Assembly (NCBI GenBank): GCA_029857995.1
Contig: JAOUFZ010000116.1
Location: 1-5,057, forward strand
DNA: 5,057 nucleotides
Direction: 5' to 3'
Source: Dehalococcoidia bacterium
GTDB taxonomy: Bacteria > Chloroflexota > Dehalococcoidia > GIF9 > AB-539-J10
The notes beneath the pieces are model-generated. The model was not told the origin of the DNA and searched no databases. It saw nothing but the letters and a program-made list of their open reading frames with translations. Each line of letters starts with the position of its first letter. Position 1 is the first letter of the stretch. The position numbers and the translations under genes are program-made. Of the stretch, positions 1 to 4,990 are shown piece by piece.

Positions 1-1
1 G

Positions 2-1111
2 GGCATACGCAAGGCAGCCGAGGAAATTGATGTCGTCACCACTGGCACTTTCAGTCCGATGTGCGGTTCTGGCGCCTTTCTCAATATAGGACACTCCAAG
101 CCCAGGATAAAACTGGGCGGCGGCAAGGTTTACCTTAACGACGTTCCGGTCTATACCGGCATAGCTGCTGTGGATGTTTTCATCGGGGCGACTGCCCTTC
201 CCGATGACGACCCCAGAAACAAGTTCTATCCCGGGGAGTTCAACTATGGTGGCGGATATGTAATGCAGGAGCTGGTAGCTGGGAAAGACATAAGACTTAC
301 CGCCACTGCTTTTGGAACGGATTGCTACCCCAGGAAGAAGCTCGAGACCCTGATCAACATTAAGGACATAAATGAGGCAATTCTATTTAATGCTAGGAAT
401 GCCTACCAGAACTACAACATAGCAGTGAACCTCTCCGATAAGGTTCGCTATACCTATATGGGTGTGCTTAAGCCGAATCTGGGGAATGCCAACTACTGTA
501 CAGCGGGGCAACTCTCACCGTTGTTCAATGACCCTTACTACAAGACTATCGGGGTTGGGACGAGGATTTTCTTGGGCGGTGGAATAGGTTATGTGGCCTG
601 GCACGGTACCCAGCATAACCCCACTGCCCTGAGGGGGGACAATGGAGTGCCGCGGCAGGGTGCAGGCACACTGGCTGTAATTGGAGATTTGAAGCAGATG
701 AAGCCTGAGTGGCTGGTCGGGACAAGCATGCTCGGTTATGGCTGCACATTGACCGTGGGCATAGGCGTCCCTATTCCTATACTTTCCGAGGAGATTCTCC
801 GCTACACTGCAGTGAGCGATGCTGACATTCTGGCTCCCATCGTGGACTATTCCGAGGCTTATCCTCAGAGAGAGCCTGATATTCTGGGAGAAGTCAGCTA
901 CGCTGAGCTCAAGAGTGGTCACGCAAAAGTCCGGGGAAGGGATGTGCCTACATCTTCCCTGTCTAGCTATCCCAAAGCTGTGGAAATCGCCAGCATTCTG
1001 AAGCAGTGGATAGAGAAGGGCGAGTTCTTGCTTACCGAGCCGGTGGCTCCATTGCCCGGCGTGGAGTCAGGCATAGGTTTTAAGCCACTTAAGGAAAGAC
1101 CAATATCTTAA
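2..1111 (+). CDS. Homocysteine biosynthesis protein (COG1900/DUF39, HcyBio family), 5'-truncated
   Basis: The reading frame is open from base 2, so the gene enters from outside the window. The ATG at 59 is internal, because the codons before it encode EIDVVTTGTFSP, which runs into the family signature around MCGSGAFLN. 369 residues are visible; family knowledge suggests a few tens are missing. Seen: Cys21 in the signature, Cys108 in AFGTDCYP, a glycine-rich GYVAWHGTQHNP stretch (196-207) and GIGVPIPIL near 253-261. The Methanosarcina member MA1821 acts with a NIL-ferredoxin to form homocysteine from aspartate semialdehyde and sulfide, and two of its cysteines are reported to matter, probably through a persulfide. 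Cys21 and Cys108 are my candidates for the equivalents. There is no C-terminal CBS-domain pair, unlike MA1821 itself; the protein ends soon after the core domain. It is probably cytoplasmic, since no signal or membrane segment is seen. The ferredoxin partner starts 109 bases downstream. The family call is firm; the exact reaction is inferred. Confidence 0.92.
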   Translation, partial: GIRKAAEEIDVVTTGTFSPMCGSGAFLNIGHSKPRIKLGGGKVYLNDVPVYTGIAAVDVFIGATALPDDDPRNKFYPGEFNYGGGYVMQELVAGKDIRLTATAFGTDCYPRKKLETLINIKDINEAILFNARNAYQNYNIAVNLSDKVRYTYMGVLKPNLGNANYCTAGQLSPLFNDPYYKTIGVGTRIFLGGGIGYVAWHGTQHNPTALRGDNGVPRQGAGTLAVIGDLKQMKPEWLVGTSMLGYGCTLTVGIGVPIPILSEEILRYTAVSDADILAPIVDYSEAYPQREPDILGEVSYAELKSGHAKVRGRDVPTSSLSSYPKAVEIASILKQWIEKGEFLLTEPVAPLPGVESGIGFKPLKERPIS

Positions 1112-1218
1112 ACAATGACAAATGACAAGGCTCAAATGACACAAAGGAGTGGTTTTGGCAGCTGGAGATTCGGACCTTATTTGCCATTTGGATTTATTTA
1201 GAGGTTAGGATTTTGTAG
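1109..1218. repeat. AT-rich imperfect palindromic intergenic repeat, copy 1
   Basis: This spacer repeat runs from the TAA stop of the homocysteine gene to 2 bases before the next ATG. Bases 1109-1128 pair imperfectly with 1181-1200 (15 of 20 positions by hand alignment). It shares three blocks in the same order with the spacer at 1700-1791: TAAACAAT, an AAGGCTCAAA-like block (AAAGCTCAAA in the other copy), and an 18-base right end, GAGGTTAGGATTTTGTAG, that matches the other copy at 16 of 18 positions. AATGAC occurs three times in the left arm (1114, 1121, 1135). It looks like a dispersed, decayed miniature or REP-like element; a leader regulatory role is an alternative. I cannot name the family. 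Confidence 0.5.
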
Positions 1219-1220
1219 AG

Positions 1221-1631
1221 ATGAATGTTTCTAGAAGAATAGTGCTCCACTTTCCGCCCAATATGACAGGGCAGCCGGTCGTTTGCCGCCTGGTTAAGGA
1301 TTTCGGTCTCACCTTTAATATCATTAGGGCTTCCGTATCACCAGGACAAGAAGGGCTACTGGTCCTGGAGCTAAGCGGTGAACGGAAGAACTACGACAAG
1401 GGGATCAAATACCTCACCGAGACCGGGATAGAAATCCAGTCCTTAAGCCAGGATGTCGTCCGTGACGAAGCCAAATGCACTCATTGTGGAGCTTGTATTA
1501 CCATTTGTCCCACTGAGGCTTTTGTCCTGGAGCCGAAAACCAGAAAGGTGCTCTTTGACCATAATAAATGTGTCGTCTGCGGGCTATGTGTCAAGGCTTG
1601 TCCTCCTCGTGCGATGATATTGTATTTCTAA
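1221..1631 (+). CDS. NIL domain / two-[4Fe-4S] ferredoxin, partner of the homocysteine biosynthesis protein
   Basis: A 136-residue two-domain protein. Residues 1-75 form a NIL domain, the small ferredoxin-fold domain also found at the C-terminus of methionine ABC transporter ATPases. Residues 82-136 are a bacterial-type ferredoxin with two CxxCxxCxxxCP motifs: Cys86, 89, 92, 96 and Cys117, 120, 123, 127, enough for two [4Fe-4S] clusters. The Methanosarcina homologue MA1822 works with MA1821 and is thought to supply electrons for reductive sulfur insertion during homocysteine formation. Lying directly after the COG1900 gene supports the same partnership here. ATG 1221 is the only reasonable start, because an in-frame TAG lies at 1206-1208. 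No good ribosome binding site precedes it: GAGG at 1201-1204 is too far away, and the bases just upstream belong to the spacer repeat. It is cytoplasmic, with no signal peptide. Domain assignment is firm; the electron-donor role is inferred from family and context. Confidence 0.92.
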   Translation: MNVSRRIVLHFPPNMTGQPVVCRLVKDFGLTFNIIRASVSPGQEGLLVLELSGERKNYDKGIKYLTETGIEIQSLSQDVVRDEAKCTHCGACITICPTEAFVLEPKTRKVLFDHNKCVVCGLCVKACPPRAMILYF

Positions 1632-1658
1632 CCACGAAGCACTAGTCTTGGGTCGTGG
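1632..1658 (+). other. Small stem-loop just after the NIL-ferredoxin stop
   Basis: CCACGA (1632-1637) pairs with TCGTGG (1653-1658) across a 15-base loop, starting right after the TAA stop (1629-1631). No run of T follows, so it is not a standard intrinsic terminator. It could stabilise the mRNA end or be chance. A similar CACGA/TCGTG pair follows the UPF0280 gene. Confidence 0.25.
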
Positions 1659-1699
1659 GTAGTGAGCGCAATAAACTCTAAATCCTGAGTACCAAATCC

Positions 1700-1791
1700 T
1701 AAACAATATCAAAGCTCAAAACACCAATGGTCAAAACATGAAGATTTTGAATTTGTCTGAGATTTAGAAATTAGAGATTAGGATTTCGTAG
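1700..1791. repeat. AT-rich imperfect palindromic intergenic repeat, copy 2
   Basis: Second copy of the spacer repeat, between the NIL-ferredoxin and UPF0280 genes. Bases 1695-1713 pair imperfectly with 1746-1764 (14 of 19 by hand). The right end, 1774-1791 (GAGATTAGGATTTCGTAG), differs from copy 1 at only 2 of 18 positions and lies 6 bases before the next ATG. Related AT-rich sequence with another AAATCC block continues to the left (about 1672-1699), so the true left boundary is uncertain. Confidence 0.5.
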
Positions 1792-1797
1792 CTGGTC

Positions 1798-2523
1798 ATG
1801 TATGAGCCACGTTTCTACCGCCACTGGATTAAGGACGACGATTTGGTTTCCTTTGAACTTACGGTGAAGCAAACAGACTTATACATCCGCTCCCGGCGTA
1901 ATCTGAAGGATAAAGCTCTCGATTCTGTGCTGAAGCACCGCGGCTCTCTAGAGTCATATATTGGGCGTCATCCTATTTTCCTGACGACGTTGCAACCTTA
2001 TCAGGCTGAAGCCGGAGCCCCGACTATCGTCAAAGAAATGGCCAGGGTATCTCAGCTAGCTGGTGTTGGTCCTATGGCGGCGGTAGCTGGCGCCATTGCT
2101 GAAGCGATAGGCAGGGATTTACTTGCTTTCTCGCCGGAAATAGTCGTGGAGAATGGCGGCGACATTTTTCTGAAAATATCCAAAAAGAGGCTGGTGGGCA
2201 TCTATGCGGGGGAATCCTCTTTTACCAAAAAAATTGCCCTGGAAATCATGCCACGAGAAACACCGCTGGGCATATGTACCTCTTCAGGAACCGTAGGACA
2301 TTCTTTAAGCTTGGGCAGCGCCGACGCCGTTATTGTCCTCTCACCATCGACAGCTTTAGCTGATGCCGCAGCTACAGCCCTATGCAATATAGTCAAGACC
2401 GCAGACGATATTCCTCAGGCAATCGAAAAAGCCCAGAGTATCGAGGGATTACGTGGTCTGGTTATCATTGTGGGCGACAAGATGGGTGTCTGGGGCAAGG
2501 TGAGAATCGTGCCACTTGGTTAA
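1798..2523 (+). CDS. UPF0280 family protein (COG2122, ApbE superfamily), probable sulfide assimilation/homocysteine synthesis factor
   Basis: A 241-residue protein that looks full length for UPF0280. It opens with the usual MYEPRFYR-type N-terminus. Seen: AGVGPMAAVAGAIAE (88-102), VENGGDIFL (117-125), which resembles the Asn-Gly-Gly-Asp region of ApbE-like flavin transferases, GICTSSGTVGHSLS (158-171), and an ALADAAATA segment (186-194). COG2122 proteins belong to the ApbE structural superfamily, but their chemistry is not settled. The M. acetivorans member MA1715 is reported to be needed for efficient sulfide assimilation. Its place right after the COG1900 and NIL-ferredoxin genes supports a role in the same step, for instance sulfur handling or delivery. 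There is an in-frame TAG at 1789-1791, so ATG 1798 is the start; no clear Shine-Dalgarno is present. No signal or membrane segment is visible, so it is unlikely to be a periplasmic ApbE flavinylation enzyme. Family certain, role inferred. Confidence 0.9.
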   Translation: MYEPRFYRHWIKDDDLVSFELTVKQTDLYIRSRRNLKDKALDSVLKHRGSLESYIGRHPIFLTTLQPYQAEAGAPTIVKEMARVSQLAGVGPMAAVAGAIAEAIGRDLLAFSPEIVVENGGDIFLKISKKRLVGIYAGESSFTKKIALEIMPRETPLGICTSSGTVGHSLSLGSADAVIVLSPSTALADAAATALCNIVKTADDIPQAIEKAQSIEGLRGLVIIVGDKMGVWGKVRIVPLG

Positions 2524-2530
2524 ACTGCCG

Positions 2531-2550
2531 CACGAAGGTCTCGTGATTTT
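2531..2550 (+). terminator. Weak hairpin with short T run after the UPF0280 gene, possible terminator
   Basis: CACGA (2531-2535) pairs with TCGTG (2541-2545) around a 5-base loop and is followed by ATTTT. It sits 7 bases after the TAA stop. The stem is only 5 base pairs and the T run is 4, so termination would be inefficient at best. It is the best candidate in the 146-base spacer 2524-2669, which otherwise shows only a pyrimidine tract around 2630-2645. Confidence 0.25.
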
Positions 2551-2669
2551 GACAGAGTCCCTATCACTCCGGAATCAAATTCTTGTTCGGGCCCCCAAAA
2601 AGTCGCAAGACTCTCTGGGTTAATCTAGTCCTTTCTTTTTTCCCCCGAGCAGTGATAAAGTCTTAGACA

Positions 2670-3614
2670 ATGAAAAAGTCACCCAACCTTCGCGTGCAAC
2701 TAGCGCCGCGGCATGCGAAGGGACTAGCCCTGTCTAATCCTGTGATGATAGCAGCGGGCATAGCTGGTTATGGCATAGAGTATGCTGAGATTGCTGATAT
2801 TCAAAAGCTAGGCGCCGTTGTCTGTAAAGGGACAACCCTTGTGCCCAGAAGGGGTAATGCTCAACCACGCCTAGCGGAGACTGCCGGTGGTCTGCTTAAT
2901 TCTGTGGGATTGGAGAATATCGGTATTGATGCCCTGATTGAAGAAAAGGCGCCTGTGTGGGCAGGGTGGCAAGTTCCGGTTATCGTTAATGTTGCCGGAG
3001 AAACAATAGACGAGTATGTGGCTGCGAGCCGGAAATTAGAAGGCGTGCCTGGCGTCAGCGGCATTGAGTTAAATATTAGCTGCCCCAATATTTCCGCAGG
3101 CGGGATGGAGTTTGGTGTCGACTCCAAGCTCGCTGCTCAGGTGACTTCAGCAGTTAAAACTGTCACCAGTTTGCCGGTTATGGTCAAGTTGAGTCCTAAT
3201 GTAACCGACATTAGGGAAATTGCTTTAGCCGTGGAAGAAGCTGGAGCTGATGCCATATGCCTGATTAACACATTGAAGGGCATGGCAATCGACATAGACC
3301 GAAGGAAGCCGTGCCTGGGAAATATTGTAGGCGGAGTTTCTGGTCCTGTTATCAAGCCTGTGGCGCTTCATATGGTATTCGAGGCAGCCAAAGTGGTTCG
3401 TATTCCAGTGATAGGATGCGGCGGCATTGCTTGTGCTGAGGATGCCCTGGAATTTATTATGGCTGGAGCTACTGCCATACAGATTGGCACGGCCTGCCTC
3501 ACTAGTCCTGACATCTGTCTCACTATACTGGAGGGGATAAAGCATTTTATGCTGGACAAAGGGGTGGAGAATATTACTGACCTTATTGGCGTTGCCCAGC
3601 ACTCAGGGTGCTGA
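2670..3614 (+). CDS. pyrD: Dihydroorotate dehydrogenase, class 1B-type catalytic subunit
   Basis: A 314-residue FMN-binding TIM barrel that oxidises dihydroorotate to orotate in pyrimidine synthesis. Seen: LSNPVMIAAG (21-30), Lys53 in CKGTT, LLNSVGLEN (75-83), Asn107, the active-site NISCPN with Cys138 as the general base, VKLSPN (172-177), INT (199-201), the GGVSGPVIKPVAL phosphate/FMN segment (221-233), GCGGI (249-253) and a QIGTA end (271-275). A catalytic cysteine rather than serine marks a cytosolic class 1 enzyme; overall similarity suggests 1B, which pairs with the PyrK iron-sulfur/FAD subunit and uses NAD+. No pyrK is in the window, so it must lie elsewhere or another acceptor is used. 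The in-frame TAG at 2664-2666 fixes ATG 2670 as the start; no good Shine-Dalgarno precedes it. Length is normal, with a slightly extended N-terminus. Its last 12 bases overlap the convergent mutase gene. It is probably its own transcription unit rather than part of the homocysteine cluster. Confidence 0.95.
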   Translation: MKKSPNLRVQLAPRHAKGLALSNPVMIAAGIAGYGIEYAEIADIQKLGAVVCKGTTLVPRRGNAQPRLAETAGGLLNSVGLENIGIDALIEEKAPVWAGWQVPVIVNVAGETIDEYVAASRKLEGVPGVSGIELNISCPNISAGGMEFGVDSKLAAQVTSAVKTVTSLPVMVKLSPNVTDIREIALAVEEAGADAICLINTLKGMAIDIDRRKPCLGNIVGGVSGPVIKPVALHMVFEAAKVVRIPVIGCGGIACAEDALEFIMAGATAIQIGTACLTSPDICLTILEGIKHFMLDKGVENITDLIGVAQHSGC

Positions 3615-4013
3615 GCGCCGGGTTATTTCCTTCTGGATGAAGCGGATGATATCCTCTGTGGAAGTGCCCGGGCCAAAAACAGCTTTTACGCCCATTTGCT
3701 GTAAACCGGGGACATCGTCCTCGGGTATTATGCCGCCGGTGATCACCAGGATGTCTTCTCTTCCTTTTTTCCTCAATCCTTCTATGATTGGAGGGAAGAG
3801 CTCTAAATGAGCTCCCGACAGGATGCTCAACCCCACAACATCTACATCCTCCTGGATAGCTGCCTCGACAATCATCTCGGGAGTCTGTCGGATACCAGTA
3901 TAGATTACCTCCATGCCGGCGTCCCGCAAAGCTCTAGCTACCACTTTAGCACCTCGGTCATGCCCATCCAAGCCAGGCTTGGCTAGCAGAACACGAATCC
4001 TACCTTTGCTCAT
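3603..4013 (-). CDS. mcmA2: Methylmalonyl-CoA mutase small subunit, cobalamin-binding domain
   Basis: A 136-residue stand-alone B12-binding domain of the mutase C-terminal type. Seen: KPGLDGHDRG (12-21), containing the DxHxxG motif whose His18 would be the lower axial cobalt ligand; GLSILSG (61-67), carrying the SxL motif; and TGG (92-94). These are the three classic contacts of base-off/His-on cobalamin proteins. It pairs with the large TIM-barrel subunit encoded upstream to interconvert (R)-methylmalonyl-CoA and succinyl-CoA. It is the last visible gene of a minus-strand operon, 12 bases after the epimerase stop, with its own GAGGAG site. Domains like this also serve isobutyryl-, ethylmalonyl- and 2-hydroxyisobutyryl-CoA mutases; the adjacent epimerase argues for methylmalonyl-CoA. 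The stop (TCA on the plus strand at 3603-3605) lies inside the convergent pyrD gene, giving a 12-base overlap. Confidence 0.93.
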   Translation of the reverse strand: MSKGRIRVLLAKPGLDGHDRGAKVVARALRDAGMEVIYTGIRQTPEMIVEAAIQEDVDVVGLSILSGAHLELFPPIIEGLRKKGREDILVITGGIIPEDDVPGLQQMGVKAVFGPGTSTEDIIRFIQKEITRRSAP

Positions 4014-4019
4014 AGTCTG

Positions 4020-4025
4020 CTCCTC
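4020..4025 (-). promoter_or_regulatory. Ribosome binding site of the small mutase subunit
   Basis: On the minus strand this reads GAGGAG, 6 bases before the ATG whose first base is 4013. It lies in the 12-base gap after the epimerase stop and supports the chosen start. Confidence 0.75.
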
Positions 4026-4424
4026 TCAGCCTTTCTGACAAAGCTCAACAAGCACCCCTCTAAGCGATTTAGGGTGAATGAAAGCCACCAGGCCCTCGAA
4101 TCCGGGGCGAGCCTTCTTATCAATTAATTCTATTCCCCTTTCGGAGAGGTGGCTGAGCTCCTTATCTACATTGTCAACCTCGAAAGTTATATGGTGAAGG
4201 CCCTCCCCCCTTTTTTTCAGGACCTTAGCCATGTTGCTGTCGGGAAGCGGTTCCAAGAGTTCCAGATTAGCACCATGTCCTAAGGAAAGGATAGCTGCCT
4301 TTACTCCGCGCTCCGCCAGGGTTTCAATCTTGTCAACCTCAGCACCGAAACAATCCTTGTAAAGCTTTATCGCTTCCTCGAGGTTGCTAACTAAAATACC
4401 GATGTGGTCAACTTTCTTGGCCAT
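4026..4424 (-). CDS. mce: Methylmalonyl-CoA epimerase (glyoxalase/VOC fold)
   Basis: A 132-residue protein of the vicinal oxygen chelate superfamily, normal length for methylmalonyl-CoA epimerase. It interconverts the (S) and (R) forms of methylmalonyl-CoA, supplying the isomer the mutase uses. Two VOC modules are visible. Module 1 starts with VDHIGI (5-10, metal ligand His7) and ends with the ELLEP strand (55-59, candidate ligand Glu55). Module 2 contains GEGLHHITFEV (73-83, ligand His77 or His78) and ends in GVLVELCQ (123-130, ligand or catalytic Glu127). The linker PDSNMAKVLKKRGEGLHH is highly typical of the family. It lies between the large and small mutase genes in the same orientation, with 45 and 12 bases of spacing, which ties it to the same pathway. 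A very strong ribosome binding site precedes the ATG. Other VOC enzymes are unlikely given both motif match and context. Confidence 0.95.
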   Translation of the reverse strand: MAKKVDHIGILVSNLEEAIKLYKDCFGAEVDKIETLAERGVKAAILSLGHGANLELLEPLPDSNMAKVLKKRGEGLHHITFEVDNVDKELSHLSERGIELIDKKARPGFEGLVAFIHPKSLRGVLVELCQKG

Positions 4425-4425
4425 T

Positions 4426-4436
4426 TCACCTCCTTT
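4426..4436 (-). promoter_or_regulatory. Very strong ribosome binding site of the epimerase gene
   Basis: On the minus strand this reads AAAGGAGGTGA, an 11-base uninterrupted match to the complement of the usual bacterial 16S rRNA 3' end. AGGAGG ends 4 bases before the ATG (first base 4424). It fixes the start and indicates a bacterial host with normal Shine-Dalgarno initiation. The plus-strand genes in this window lack anything comparable. Confidence 0.85.
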
Positions 4437-4469
4437 AAAGCTAGTGACATAAATCTGGAAGGCTGTCTC

Positions 4470-4990
4470 TCAAAAGACCAGGAATTCTTTCTGGGTGCCA
4501 AAAACCTTGCGCAGTACATCACATATCTCACCCTCGGTGGCGTAAGCATCCACACATTCAAGAAAAGCCGGCATGGTATTATCCTTGCTTCGGGCGACAT
4601 CCTCCAATTGCTTAAGCGCCTGCTTGGCTTTGCCGTTGTCCCTGTCTTTCCTGACCTGGGCAGTCCTTTCCCTCTGTTTTTTCTCCACTTCGGGCTTGAC
4701 TCGAAGCAGCCCCACTATCTTAGGATAGGGGGAGACGAATTTGTTCACCCCTACCACGGTGCGTTTACCGCTTTCAATTTCTTTCTGGTAGCGGTACGAG
4801 GAGTCCTGAATTTCCCTCTGTTGATATCCTTGCTCTATGGCAGCTACGGCACCACCAAGGCTGTCGATTTTCGCGATATACTCAGCGGCTTCCTTTTCCA
4901 GGCTGTCGGTTAGATGCTCTATGTAGTAAGAGCCGCCAAGTGGGTCAACAACACTGGCAATGTCACTCTCGTAGCCTAATATTTGCTGCG
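4470..4990 (-). CDS. mcmA1: Methylmalonyl-CoA mutase large (catalytic) subunit, C-terminal part only
   Basis: The last 172 residues of the substrate-binding TIM-barrel subunit of coenzyme B12-dependent methylmalonyl-CoA mutase. In order from the first trusted codon (CAG, 4986-4988): QQILGYES, VDPLGGSYYIE (14-24), GGAVAAIEQG (45-54), QREI (57-60), YRYQKEIESG (65-74), VGVNKFV (79-85) and the terminal GEICDVLRKVFG (153-164), all family hallmarks. Large subunits usually run to about 520-560 residues, so roughly the first two thirds are missing. The frame continues to an ATG at 4998-5000, but those last bases belong to a fold-back copy: the expected family text before QQ is Arg-Thr, whereas the sequence reads Leu-Ser. 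The gene is therefore 5'-incomplete because of the contig end, not biologically truncated. It leads an operon with the epimerase (45 bases on) and the small subunit. Residues that set acyl-CoA specificity lie in the missing part, so the methylmalonyl assignment leans on the epimerase neighbour. Confidence 0.9.

Noticed and set aside
59..61. ATG at 59 as the start of the homocysteine biosynthesis gene
   Set aside because: The same frame is open to base 2 and the codons before it encode conserved family sequence (EIDVVTTGTFSP), so the gene continues beyond the left edge.
515..922. Open frame of 135 codons on the minus strand
   Set aside because: It is antisense to the well-conserved COG1900 coding sequence and shows no recognisable domain.
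2549..2580. Possible pyrD promoter beginning with a perfect TTGACA at 2549-2554
   Set aside because: No acceptable TATAAT-like hexamer lies 16-18 bases downstream; the best candidate, TCAAAT at 2575, is 20 bases away.
2524..2669. Pyrimidine-type attenuator or riboswitch before pyrD
   Set aside because: I see no PyrR-binding-like conserved loop, no strong terminator hairpin and no alternative pairing; only weak short inverted repeats such as TCTTG/CAAGA (2581-2585, 2606-2610).
3225..3602. Open frame of 125 codons on the minus strand, next to the mutase small subunit
   Set aside because: It is antisense to the conserved second half of pyrD, with no recognisable domain and no good start context.
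4404..4913. Open frame of 169 codons on the plus strand
   Set aside because: It lies opposite the mutase large subunit, whose translation matches a known family throughout. The plus-strand translation resembles nothing I recognise and is a shadow.
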